From contig CAWGXZ010000004.1 of NCBI GenBank assembly GCA_963826695.1, positions 186,001 through 250,000 on the forward strand: DNA of 64,000 bases. The letters are read 5' to 3'. Within the stretch, counting starts at the first letter, position 1. The number at the start of each line of letters is the position of its first letter. The notes under the pieces were generated by a model. That model saw only the letters and a list, made by a program, of their open reading frames with translations, was not told the DNA's origin and did no database searches. The position numbers and the translations under genes are program-made. This DNA comes from CAWGXZ01 sp963826695. GTDB taxonomy: Bacteria > Pseudomonadota > Gammaproteobacteria > Burkholderiales > Burkholderiaceae_C. Shown piece after piece: positions 1-8,532 of this stretch.

Positions 1-1
1 C

Positions 2-376
2 GGCCCGCTGGAGGTCGTGGGCCTGCGCGAGGGACACGATGACTCCGAGCGGAACTTTGCGCAGACCGCTTCGCTGCTGGAGCAGCACCCCACCCTGGCG
101 GGCATCTACAACATCGGCGGGGCCTCCGACGGTGTGGCGCGGGCCCTCAAGCAGGCCGGCCGCGACCAGCGGGTCGTGCTGATCGGCCATGGCCTCACGC
201 CCGACACGCGCGCGCTGCTGATCGACGGCAGCATGGACGCCGTCATCACGCAGAGCCCGCAGGACACGCTGGCCAATGCCGTGCGCATCTTCGTCAACGT
301 GCGCGAGGGCCGGCCGCCGCTGGCCGGCGTGAAGACCACGCGCAGCCAGGTGATCTTTCGCGAGAACCTGCCGTGA
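2..376 (+). CDS. LacI-type regulator / periplasmic-binding-fold protein, C-terminal part
   Basis: Only the last ~124 residues are in the window; the reading frame is open to the left edge. The piece fits the C-terminal lobe of the periplasmic binding protein fold used by LacI-family sugar-responsive repressors: a stretch about hunting for the nth visitor domain (AGIYNIGGASDGVARAL), then VVLIGHGLTPDTRALL and VITQSPQDTLANAVRIF. A stand-alone ribose-type binding protein cannot be excluded because the N-terminus, where a DNA-binding helix-turn-helix or a signal peptide would sit, is missing. It converges on the eCIS locus and is probably unrelated to it. Confidence 0.75.
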   Translation, partial: GPLEVVGLREGHDDSERNFAQTASLLEQHPTLAGIYNIGGASDGVARALKQAGRDQRVVLIGHGLTPDTRALLIDGSMDAVITQSPQDTLANAVRIFVNVREGRPPLAGVKTTRSQVIFRENLP

Positions 377-506
377 GGGAGCGGCGGCAGCGCGCCGCGC
401 TCAACCCGCTCTGCGGTCGGGCTGCAAGGCACGGTGCGGGTCGGCCGCCTGTGCGTCCGGAGCCCGACGCGTCCGGTCTCCCGGCGCACGCGGTACAGCG
501 CTGCAA

Positions 507-2192
507 TCAGGGCGTCGGTGCGGCCGGCGTCGCCGCGGCACCGGCCTTTGCCGCGGCATCCGCCGCCGCGCTCGCCTCGAAGGCGACGAAGTAGGCATAC
601 ACCGCCGGCCGCAGCGCCTCCAGGGTCGTCGGGCGCTGGGTGAACATGGCGAAGCACTCGGCGTAGTACTCCTTGTCGCTGGTGCCGCCGTAGGTGGTGA
701 TCGCCTTGGCGCGGCCGCCGTCCTTCAGCATTGCGTCCTTGAACGCCTTGTCGTTGTGCGCTTCCTTGTCCTTCTCCTTGCCCTTGGCGCCCTGGGTCGG
801 CGCGAAGTCGATGGCGTGGCCGAGTTCGTGGATCAGGGTGAAGGCGAACTGGTCGTCGCTGCCGCTGCGCAGCGAGGCGTAGATGACGATGCGACGGGTC
901 CACTTGCCGTCCTTGTAGACCGAGAGGTATTCGGCGGCCTCGCCGCCGCCGCCCTTGGCGTCGGGCGAGTTGTCGAACTCGATGTCGTGGATGCGTGCGA
1001 GCGTCGCCGCCGGCACGCGGTCGAGCGCGCGCAGCACGCGCTTCCAGGTCGCGTCGGGCATCAGCGCCGCCTTGGTCAGCGTGTTCGGCGTCGCCTTCGC
1101 CGCTTCGACGCCGGCCTCGCTGGCCGCCATCGGCTCGAACGTCGCGGCGAGCTGCTCGACGATCACCTTGACCTTGATCTTGCCCGCGGTGGTGCCGCCG
1201 ATCGCCGTGTAGCGGAAGGCCGTGCTCGGCCCGCCCCAGGTCGTCAGGTCGAGGTTGACGTGGTGGACCAGATTCAGCCGCGTCGTCGTCGCCTTGCCCT
1301 TGTCGTCTGGGATCAGGTCGAAGATGCCCAGCGCATAGCCGCGCAGTCCCTTGTACAGCCCGCTCTTCACCTTGTCGTCGGTCAGCGCATCGATGCCCGG
1401 CGTGACCAGTTCGTAGTCGATGTCGACGTTGTCGGCGGTGACGATGTCGCCCTTCAGTCCGAAGTAACTCTTCGGGTCGGCACCGGCGCCGTGCGCCTCG
1501 TCGGTGTCGACCTTCAGCGTCCGGCGGGTCGCCTCGGGCTGGGCTTCGAGGCCTGTGACCACTGGCGCTGCCACTGGCGCCGCCGGCTGCTGCGCCGGCA
1601 CCGCGGCGTCCGGCTGGGGCTGGCGCATCAGCGCCGGTCGGCCGGACTTCGACTGCTGGACCACGTGGGCCAGTTCGTGCGCCATCAGCCGGTCGCCGCG
1701 CGGCGTGCCCGGCGCATACGCGCCGCTGCCGAAGACGATGTCGTGGCCGACGGTGTAGGCGCTCGCACCGACGGCGCCAGCGGCGGCCGACGCCGCGCTG
1801 CCGGCGTGGACGCGCACGCCCGACACGTCGTGGCCGAGTTGCGCGCCGTAGCGGGCGGCGAGCGGCTGTGGCAGCGCGGCGCCGCCGGATGCGCCGACGG
1901 GCGGGGCGAGCACGCCGGCGCCCCCTGCCTCCGGCATGGCGCTCGGCGATCCGCCCACGACGAGCGACGTGCTGGTCGTCCTCGGGTCGGTGAGCTGCGC
2001 CGCCACGCTGTCGGCTTCCCGTTCGCACGCGTCACCGGGCGACGACAGCGGCAGTGCGCCGGCATGCGCGGGTGGCGAAGTGCCGCCGCGCTGCAGGTAG
2101 CGCGGCATGCCGGCGGACGGGCGGGCGCTGTCGGCACCGAGGTTGCGGCCGGGGCGCGGCGCGGCGGCCTGGGTTTGCGACTTGAAGGTCAT
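507..2192 (-). CDS. DUF4157-headed putative eCIS cargo with C-terminal zinc metalloprotease domain
   Basis: A 561-residue protein, last gene of the eCIS operon. I chose the ATG at 2192 because coding character and a GAGGA ribosome site begin there; the open frame runs further upstream without meaning. Residues ~30-190 form a DUF4157 domain (EREADSVAAQL, GVRVHAGSAA, and the zinc motif HELAHVVQQ near residue 172), the usual N-terminal signature of eCIS-associated toxins. After a Pro/Ala linker comes a second domain with its own HExxH (TLIHELGHAIDFAP, residue ~454) and a distal acidic ligand in EYYAECFAMF (~506-515). That arrangement recalls the gluzincin active site of anthrax lethal-factor-like (M34/ATLF) proteases. 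Two separate HExxH sites in one protein are visible directly. That it is loaded in the tube and cleaves a target protein is inference from family and position. The Ala-rich C-terminus is low complexity. Confidence 0.75.
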   Translation of the reverse strand: MTFKSQTQAAAPRPGRNLGADSARPSAGMPRYLQRGGTSPPAHAGALPLSSPGDACEREADSVAAQLTDPRTTSTSLVVGGSPSAMPEAGGAGVLAPPVGASGGAALPQPLAARYGAQLGHDVSGVRVHAGSAASAAAGAVGASAYTVGHDIVFGSGAYAPGTPRGDRLMAHELAHVVQQSKSGRPALMRQPQPDAAVPAQQPAAPVAAPVVTGLEAQPEATRRTLKVDTDEAHGAGADPKSYFGLKGDIVTADNVDIDYELVTPGIDALTDDKVKSGLYKGLRGYALGIFDLIPDDKGKATTTRLNLVHHVNLDLTTWGGPSTAFRYTAIGGTTAGKIKVKVIVEQLAATFEPMAASEAGVEAAKATPNTLTKAALMPDATWKRVLRALDRVPAATLARIHDIEFDNSPDAKGGGGEAAEYLSVYKDGKWTRRIVIYASLRSGSDDQFAFTLIHELGHAIDFAPTQGAKGKEKDKEAHNDKAFKDAMLKDGGRAKAITTYGGTSDKEYYAECFAMFTQRPTTLEALRPAVYAYFVAFEASAAADAAAKAGAAATPAAPTP

Positions 2193-2271
2193 GGCGGAGT
2201 CCTCGTCTTCCCAGGCGCCGTGCGCGATCGTGCGCGTTCGATCTTCCACTGGACCCTCGACGTCGACGGCT

Positions 2272-2550
2272 TCATGGAAAGCGGCGATCCGGTCGGTGAC
2301 GCGCCGCCGAGCGCCGTCGCCGCCAGTGCAGCCCGAGTGCGATCGCGGCGAGTACCAGCCAGGCCCAGCCGAGCAACGGAACCAGAACCTCGCCGATCCA
2401 GCGCGGCACCGGTTCGTCCCGGCCGACCGTCCAGCCGAGCAGCGCCACCAACGCAATCACCACCGCAGCCAGCGCATAGCGCGCCGGCCACGGCAGGCCG
2501 CGGCGCAGGTCGATGCGCACACGGGGCGGCCGGTCCGGCGTCTCAGCCAT
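2272..2550 (-). CDS. small two-helix membrane protein
   Basis: A 92-residue protein starting at the ATG at 2550 (MAETPDRPPRVRID). It has two clear hydrophobic helices, YALAAVVIALVALLGW and VLVPLLGWAWLVLAAIALG, separated by a short charged loop with a Trp, and an Arg-rich tail (HWRRRRSAARH). It overlaps the end of the preceding reading frame by 8 bases and lies 79 bp before the DUF4157 protease gene. I do not recognise a family. Position next to a toxin gene makes an immunity or membrane-protection role possible, but nothing in the sequence proves that. Confidence 0.55.
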   Translation of the reverse strand: MAETPDRPPRVRIDLRRGLPWPARYALAAVVIALVALLGWTVGRDEPVPRWIGEVLVPLLGWAWLVLAAIALGLHWRRRRSAARHRPDRRFP

Positions 2551-3012
2551 CGCCACCGTCCAGCGCGGGATAGACCTGCCGGTCGTCGGCATCGACGATC
2601 GTCTGCAGCCGATCGGCGTCGAAGAACGTCATGTAACCCACCGGCAGCGCCAGCACGCCGAGCCATTGCGGCCGCAACGCGACCAGCCCGCATGTCGCGG
2701 CAGTGGGAACAGGGGTGCCGGCACCATGGTCGCTATGGCAACGCTGATGCACGGCTGGTGCTCGAAGAAAGCCAACGTCGATTCCGGAGCAACACGCCCG
2801 ATGTGTACAGAGCTGTCGCATCTCGTGACCGTGGAGGGATCGGCGAGCAGACGCGCGGTGACGGCTTGCGCGTCGAGCAGTGCGCCAGTGCCGCCGTTGC
2901 GCCGCGGGTGGCGCGCAGCCGTGAGCATCCCCCGGCCAAACGCATGCCACTGCGTCGCAGGACTCTGACCTGCGCCGGTCACTGGGCAATTCCCGCCTGC
3001 ATGGCTGGTCAC
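2543..3012 (-). CDS. unrecognised small protein, frame uncertain
   Basis: The 475 bp between the 272-aa gene and the small membrane protein have no single convincing frame. One frame from an ATG at 3012 reads coding-like up to about 2700 (GTGALLDAQAVTARLLADPS, STLAFFEHQPCISVAIA). Another frame looks better at the end (LRPQWLGVLALPVGYMTFFD, DADRLQTIVDADDRQVYPAL), stopping at 2543. Joining them needs a frame change near 2690, in the opposite direction from the other frameshifts in this window. The protein is not recognised. It could be a companion (chaperone or immunity) gene of the neighbouring toxins, or a decayed gene. Confidence 0.3.
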
Positions 3013-3024
3013 GGGGCGCCTTCC

Positions 3025-3843
3025 TCAATCAGCAGCCAAGTGGCGAGCGGCGGTGCTGAGCATCGCGGCCGCTTGCGACGCCGACCATTCCAAAGCAGAG
3101 GCGGGCGCACCCAGTAAAGGCGTGTACACCTCCACTTGCAGCGCTTTGCCATCGCCGGACGGCACGAAGCGGCCGGCGCTGGTCCAGCGCTGCAGGCGAT
3201 CCAGCAAATCCCAGCTTCTTGCCTCAGCTGGCAGTCCGAGCGCCGGTACCGTGTGGGCATGCGCCCCGATCCAACCATCCTCCGCCTGATGCAGCGCGAT
3301 TTGGGCTGCACATTGCGACGTCAAGCCGACATGAAAGCGCGTCTCGTCGTCGATGTCTTCCACTGCATGTCCAAGGGCCTCGAAGGTGGCACGTCGCAAA
3401 GCCCGGTCGGCCGGAGGATTCGGCACCCTGGGGCGTTCGGGCGCTGCCCCGCCGAGCAGCGCTTGCGCCGCGCCGGTCGCGTATGCAAGCAGCGCGTCCA
3501 GCACCGGTGGCGGCAGTGCTCCGCCAATCCAAACAGCGACCGACAGCTCCAGCGTGCCGTCGTCCGGCGAGCGGTAGGCGGCGCCGAGCGGCAGTCGAGC
3601 ACAGCGCTGTGACAGGGCCAAGCCCGCAGGTCCGTGGCCTTTCGGTGCGATCCGGTGCACGGTGAGACGGCACACACGCTGATCGATCAAGGCGGTGAAA
3701 CCGGTGTCGTTGTCGTCGAGTGCGACCATGCGAAAACTTGCATAGGGCACTCCCCTCGCCGACTGCCGGCGCTCATGATGCAGGCCCAGTGCATCCAGCA
3801 GCGTGAAGATCGACGGGTCGTCAGCATCCATGGTCGCTTCCAT
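3025..3843 (-). CDS. 272-aa companion protein of the DUF4157 nuclease
   Basis: It begins 3 bases after the stop of the giant DUF4157 nuclease gene (ATG at 3843, alternative in-frame ATG at 3831), so it is almost certainly co-translated with it. It is acidic and soluble with no signal peptide. It appears to hold two similar halves of alternating strands and helices: an opening helix (IFTLLDALGLHHE), strands (YASFRMVALDD, FTALIDQRVCRLTVHR), GTLELSVAVWI followed by a helix LDALLAYATGAAQALL, and a second block from residue ~140 (RFHVGLTSQCAAQIALHQAE). This layout is reminiscent of the YbjN / type III chaperone fold, a family often paired with secreted toxins. I infer a loading chaperone or immunity factor for the nuclease. 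Family membership is a structural guess, not a sequence match. Confidence 0.6.
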   Translation of the reverse strand: MEATMDADDPSIFTLLDALGLHHERRQSARGVPYASFRMVALDDNDTGFTALIDQRVCRLTVHRIAPKGHGPAGLALSQRCARLPLGAAYRSPDDGTLELSVAVWIGGALPPPVLDALLAYATGAAQALLGGAAPERPRVPNPPADRALRRATFEALGHAVEDIDDETRFHVGLTSQCAAQIALHQAEDGWIGAHAHTVPALGLPAEARSWDLLDRLQRWTSAGRFVPSGDGKALQVEVYTPLLGAPASALEWSASQAAAMLSTAARHLAAD

Positions 3844-3846
3844 TGC

Positions 3847-6800
3847 TCAAGGGCTGGGGACAGGCTCGTTCACCGGAGCTGCTTCGGCGCCGCCATCTTC
3901 CCGGGCTCGGGTACGGTCACCCGCGATTTCGCGGGCAGCCGTCATGCCGAAGATGGCGCCGGGTGCGTAGACGGCGCCGGTACCACCGGGTCCGGCCAGC
4001 GGCAGGCCGCTGCGCAGCAACACCGGCGGCACGTCTGCCAGCGGTATCGCCATCGCGTCGATTGCCGTGATGCCCCGACCGGCTGCGCCCTGGACGTTTG
4101 GAATGCGCCAGGCGCGTAGAGCCACTCCGGCCGCATCGGTTTCAACGAAGATGAACTCACGCGGAATCAGTGTGCCGTTGGAGGTAACGGGTGGGCTCTC
4201 CGCGTATCGCGCCATCTCTCGGTAGCCGCCGCCGCCCGCGCGGCCCGAGGGCCCATGGCCGTTGCGGATGCGGCCCACCAGCGAGTTGCGAGGCCCCTGA
4301 TTCCACCATGAAGCCTGCGGCGTGAAGTTGGCGATGTCGGTCGTGGAACTCAGGACGCCCGGGCCCTCCAGGGTGTCGGCATGGTCGACGCCATGGCCCT
4401 TGTCCCAGGGCTGGTTGGTCACCGGGTCGCGGTAGGGGTTGTTGACGCCGACCTCGTCGAGGTCAGGCGGCAAGCGATCGGTGCCGCCATGGGTGCTTCC
4501 GCTGCGCGTGATCGCATTCGACTGGATCAAGCGTCCGTTGCTGCGCAGCACGTAATTGGTGTTGCCGGACGCGTCGGCGTAGACCGTCAACTCGAAAGGT
4601 GCCGCCTGCGTCCCGGCGTCGCGCATCAGAGTCCACTCGCTGCCGTCGGCGTTGCGCATCCAGAAGTGACCCTCCGGCAGATTCGCCGGAAGCCGGTCGG
4701 GCGGCAAGTTGTGGAAGGCCGCGGCATTGCCGCGCTGCGTGACCGTCGCCGGCGCCGCGTTCCGGGCCCGGGCTGCAGCACTGCCGCCCGGCACGCGCGC
4801 CTCGGCGTACACGCCCGCGCGCGCTTCGGCCGAGGCGCCGCGCGCCATGCCGAGGTTGGCGACGTCGTCGCCGAGCAGGAATTCGCGCGACAGCCCGCGG
4901 CCGAACGACTGGCGCATGCGCCCGGGCAGCCCGCGCACGCCTGCCACGACGCGGCTCGGCAGCGCCCGTGCGCCAGCGACTGCACGCCCCGGCAGGGCGC
5001 GCGCCGCGGCGAGTGCACGGCCGGGCAGGGCGCGGGCGCCGGCGACGGCGCGCGACCCCAGCGAGCGGGCGCCGCGCAGACCGGCTGCGCCCAGGCTGCG
5101 CGCACCGGCCAGCGTGCTGCGACCGAGCGAGCCCGCACCACGCAGCGCTGCACCCGGCAGCGCCCGCGCGCCGCGGGCCACTGCACCTGGCAGCGCCCGT
5201 GCACCCCGGGCCGCCGCGCCCGGCAAGGCCCGCGCACCGCGCGCCACCGCGCCAGGCAGCGCGCGTGCGCCGCGGCCGGCGGCACCGAGCCCGGCGCGTG
5301 CACCGACGCCCGCCCGCGCGCCCATCTGCGCGGCATAGCGCACGCCGCCGCCAGCGGCCGAGATTTCGGCGCTGGCGGCGCGGCCGCCGACCTGGCCGGC
5401 CTTGGCCATGCCCATCTGCAGCAGCACGTTGGCGGCGTCGCCGACGTTCTCGGTCATCTGGTCCGACTCGCGCTGCAGCTCGGCAGCGGTGTCGGCGCAG
5501 GCGGCGTCGATCAGGTTCTTGATGAAGACCAGCGCCTGCAACACCAGCGCCACCTTGCCCACAGCGATGGTCCAGCCGCCGACGGTCGTCAGCACGGTGG
5601 TGCAGAAGGCGATCACCGGGCCGGTCACCGGCGCGGCGGTGCCGAACGACAGGATGGTGATCGCCACCATGATGGCGATGATCACGCCCGCCAGCGCGGT
5701 GATCGAGCCGAGCACGATGGTCAGGCCGGTGGCGATATCCGCGGCTGACTTGAGCAGGTTGCCGAGCGGGTCGCGCCGCCACTGCTCGGCCGAGAACAGG
5801 TTGGCGCCGCCCGACAGCATCATGCCCAGGCCGCTGACCACGCCCATCATCGGCCCGCGCGGGTCGACCAGGCCGAGCGCGAGGTGGCCCCAACCCGGCC
5901 ACTGGATGTTCGACGCACTGCCGAAGAGGTTGCGCCCGGTCATCCGCAGCGCCACGCCCATGCGGCCAGCGGCGCTGAGGCTGGCGTAGTTGCCGCCGGC
6001 CATTGCTTCGATCTCGGCGATCTGGCGCTGGCGGCGCTCTTCGGCAGCCTGCGCCGCCGTTTCGCGCTGATCGGCATTCGGCGCCTGGGCGCCGGTCATC
6101 CATTCGGGCAGCGCGCCTGTCACCGCGCCGGCGGCGTCGACCCGCTCCCGTTCGGGCGGGGACGGAGGGGCCGCGGCAGCGGGTTCGGTGCCGCCGCCGA
6201 GCAGCGGCTCGGCCCCTTCGGCGTCGGCTTGCGGCGCTGTCGCATCGCTTGCAGCGTCGGCGGGTGTGGCCGCGTCGGGCGCGGCACCCGCGGCGTCGGC
6301 CGCCTGTGGGCCGGCATCGGCGGCGGTGTCGACCGCGACCGAGTCAGGTTCGGTGCTGTCGGCCTGCGGCGGTTCCGGCGCTGCCGTTGCCTCGGGCTCG
6401 CGCTGCACCAGCACGTCGCCGTCGCCGGAACTGGTTGCGCTTTCGGGCTCGCGTTGTACGGGCGCGGCCTCGTCGGCGGCGGTCTCCAGCGTCGGCTCCT
6501 GCATGGCACCCTCGACCACAGCGTCGTCGGGTCGAGGTTCCTCCGCTTTCGGCACGCTGCGCATCGCCTGCTCGTATTCGCGCTGCGTCGCCTGCACCCG
6601 GGCTTCGATGTCGAACGACGCGTTGACCAGCGTGCCGCCCTGCTCGTCGAGGGTGCCGGCCTGCTGCGCCTGCCGCCGCGGCGCCGCGGCCAGGGCGGCG
6701 ATCCCGGCGCGGGCCTGTGTGCTCTGCGCCGTCATCTGGCCGAGCTTCTCGCCGCTGGACGCGAGCGTCGCATCCATCGCGTCGAGCTTGCCGGCGGTGG

Positions 6801-8532
6801 CGGTGTTGGTCTGTGTCGCGCGTGCGGCATCCTCGCCCAGGCTCGCGGCCTTGGTCTGCGTCTGCGAGATGGCGCTGTCCGTGCTGGCGATGTCGCTGCC
6901 GGCCTGGTTCATCTGCCCGCCCTGCTCGCGCGCTTCGGCAGCGGCCTCCGGGTCGTCGGGGGTGTTGGCCGCGTTCTCGGCGCTGAGCTCGCCGGCTTCG
7001 CCGGCCATCGGCCCGGATTCGGCCTTGCCTTCGTCGGCCGTGCTCGCGTAGTCGGGGGCTTCGGCAGCGACCGTTGCGGCCTTCTGTTCGGCAACCGCCA
7101 GCGCGCCGCGCGCCTGGCTGGCCAGGCCCTGGCGGAAGGCGAGATGCTCGTTCGATTTCGCGGTGCCCTGCTCGGCCTGGGTCACGCCGCCGCGCACCAG
7201 CGCCAGGTTGCCTTCGAGCACGCTGGCATTGGCGCGCTCTTCGCCGGCGAAAGCGCGCACCTGCGTGCCCTGGGTGCGCAGTTCCTGCGCCTGGTCGGCG
7301 AGCGTTGCCAGCGCGGCGTCCGACGAGGGATCGCCCGGCAGCGGCTGGCCGCCAGCGTCGATGGGCGCCACCGGCTGCGGCGGCGTGACGACGGCCTGCG
7401 CCGGCGGCTGCGGCACCGCGCCGGCGGCGGCAAAGGCCGCGTCGGCCGCCGACGCCGCGGCATCGGCGGCGCTCACCGCCTTGCCCTTGCCCTTGGCACC
7501 CGCCTCGGCCGCGCCCGGGTCGCCTTCGGCAATCGGTTCGGCCGGGCTGTCGGCCTCCTGCTTGGCTTCGCTGGTCGCCTGCTCGATTTTCGGCGCTTCG
7601 GCTGCCGGCCGATTCACGTCCGGCCGGGCATCGGGCTCGACCTCGGCGCGCTCGCTTGCCATTTCGCCACGGTCGACCTGCGTCGCTGCGCTGCGCGCCT
7701 GGTGGGCGCGCGCGGCCGGGTCGGCCGGCGCGTCCTCGTCCGTTTCAGCGTCTTCGCTCGCCTCGGCGATGCGCGACTGCATGCGCCCGGCCACGTTGCC
7801 GCCGTCTTCCGGGTGCCGATAGTCGGCCGGCGCGCGCTGCAGCCGGTGCTGCTCGGCGCGGCCACTGGTCTGCTGCACCACGTGCGCGACCTCGTGCGCC
7901 ATCAGCCCGAGATCGTCGGCGCGCTGGCCGCGACCGAGCCAGATGTGCTCGCCGTGGGTGAAGGCCTTGGCATGCAGTGCCTGCGCGGCGCCGCGCGCCG
8001 GCGCGTCGTCGTGCACGCGCACGCCGGCGAGGTCGATGCCGGCCGCGCCCTCGAGGCGATGGCGCACCGGCGGTGGCAGCGGCGCACCGCTGCCGCCCGC
8101 GCTGCCGCCGGCGGATGGGTCGCCGATGTCGTCGTCGGCGCCGCTGCCGGCACCGTCGTCACCGCCGCCGTGCATCGCGCGCTGTACCAGGTCGCTGCCC
8201 GAGGGCTCGGCGTCCGCGCCTTGCTCCGCTTCGGCACAGCCGGCGCAGAGCCGGCGCAGCGATTCGCTGCCGTCGCGCAGCCGCACGGCCGGCGTGCTTT
8301 CGGCGTGCAGCACCGAGTCTGCAAACGCGTCGGCCTCGCGCTCGAGCGGATCGTCACGCGCGCCGACGGTCAGCTTGGTCTGTACACCGCGCGACATCAG
8401 GTAGCGCGGCAGGCCGGGCTGCTCGGCCGTTTGTTGCTCGGCGCAATCGCAGTCGGCCTGCCGCTGGATCGGCGCGACGCTGCGCAGCGCCGGCTTCGGC
8501 CGGGCCTGCAACGGCGCGCAGGCCGTGCTCAT
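3847..8532 (-). CDS. giant DUF4157-headed eCIS cargo with DNA/RNA non-specific endonuclease domain
   Basis: A 1561-residue multidomain protein whose ATG overlaps the ATPase stop as ATGA. In order: a Cys-containing N-terminus; DUF4157 (~residues 45-235; EREADAFADSVL, GVRVHDDAPA, zinc motif HEVAHVVQQ near 214); an Ala/Glu-rich linker; a long predicted coiled coil (~400-640); a Pro/Asp/Ala low-complexity zone; a hydrophobic stretch with several membrane-type helices (~925-1010; TIVLGSITALAGVIIAIMV); about 12 tandem repeats of the type ARALPGAVARG (~1067-1210); and a C-terminal nuclease (~1270-1480). The nuclease shows the beta-beta-alpha-metal signature as DKGHGVDHA (~1378), followed by FTPQASWWNQGPRN and a distal Arg. 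This is the DRGH...N pattern of the DNA/RNA non-specific endonuclease family. The inferred role is a nucleic-acid-degrading payload of the injection system; the hydrophobic region may assist membrane crossing. Confidence 0.8.
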   Translation of the reverse strand: MSTACAPLQARPKPALRSVAPIQRQADCDCAEQQTAEQPGLPRYLMSRGVQTKLTVGARDDPLEREADAFADSVLHAESTPAVRLRDGSESLRRLCAGCAEAEQGADAEPSGSDLVQRAMHGGGDDGAGSGADDDIGDPSAGGSAGGSGAPLPPPVRHRLEGAAGIDLAGVRVHDDAPARGAAQALHAKAFTHGEHIWLGRGQRADDLGLMAHEVAHVVQQTSGRAEQHRLQRAPADYRHPEDGGNVAGRMQSRIAEASEDAETDEDAPADPAARAHQARSAATQVDRGEMASERAEVEPDARPDVNRPAAEAPKIEQATSEAKQEADSPAEPIAEGDPGAAEAGAKGKGKAVSAADAAASAADAAFAAAGAVPQPPAQAVVTPPQPVAPIDAGGQPLPGDPSSDAALATLADQAQELRTQGTQVRAFAGEERANASVLEGNLALVRGGVTQAEQGTAKSNEHLAFRQGLASQARGALAVAEQKAATVAAEAPDYASTADEGKAESGPMAGEAGELSAENAANTPDDPEAAAEAREQGGQMNQAGSDIASTDSAISQTQTKAASLGEDAARATQTNTATAGKLDAMDATLASSGEKLGQMTAQSTQARAGIAALAAAPRRQAQQAGTLDEQGGTLVNASFDIEARVQATQREYEQAMRSVPKAEEPRPDDAVVEGAMQEPTLETAADEAAPVQREPESATSSGDGDVLVQREPEATAAPEPPQADSTEPDSVAVDTAADAGPQAADAAGAAPDAATPADAASDATAPQADAEGAEPLLGGGTEPAAAAPPSPPERERVDAAGAVTGALPEWMTGAQAPNADQRETAAQAAEERRQRQIAEIEAMAGGNYASLSAAGRMGVALRMTGRNLFGSASNIQWPGWGHLALGLVDPRGPMMGVVSGLGMMLSGGANLFSAEQWRRDPLGNLLKSAADIATGLTIVLGSITALAGVIIAIMVAITILSFGTAAPVTGPVIAFCTTVLTTVGGWTIAVGKVALVLQALVFIKNLIDAACADTAAELQRESDQMTENVGDAANVLLQMGMAKAGQVGGRAASAEISAAGGGVRYAAQMGARAGVGARAGLGAAGRGARALPGAVARGARALPGAAARGARALPGAVARGARALPGAALRGAGSLGRSTLAGARSLGAAGLRGARSLGSRAVAGARALPGRALAAARALPGRAVAGARALPSRVVAGVRGLPGRMRQSFGRGLSREFLLGDDVANLGMARGASAEARAGVYAEARVPGGSAAARARNAAPATVTQRGNAAAFHNLPPDRLPANLPEGHFWMRNADGSEWTLMRDAGTQAAPFELTVYADASGNTNYVLRSNGRLIQSNAITRSGSTHGGTDRLPPDLDEVGVNNPYRDPVTNQPWDKGHGVDHADTLEGPGVLSSTTDIANFTPQASWWNQGPRNSLVGRIRNGHGPSGRAGGGGYREMARYAESPPVTSNGTLIPREFIFVETDAAGVALRAWRIPNVQGAAGRGITAIDAMAIPLADVPPVLLRSGLPLAGPGGTGAVYAPGAIFGMTAAREIAGDRTRAREDGGAEAAPVNEPVPSP

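Noticed and set aside
2193..2456. Longer N-terminus for the DUF4157 protease
   Set aside because: This part overlaps the small membrane protein gene and has no coding character; the ATG at 2192 has a ribosome site.
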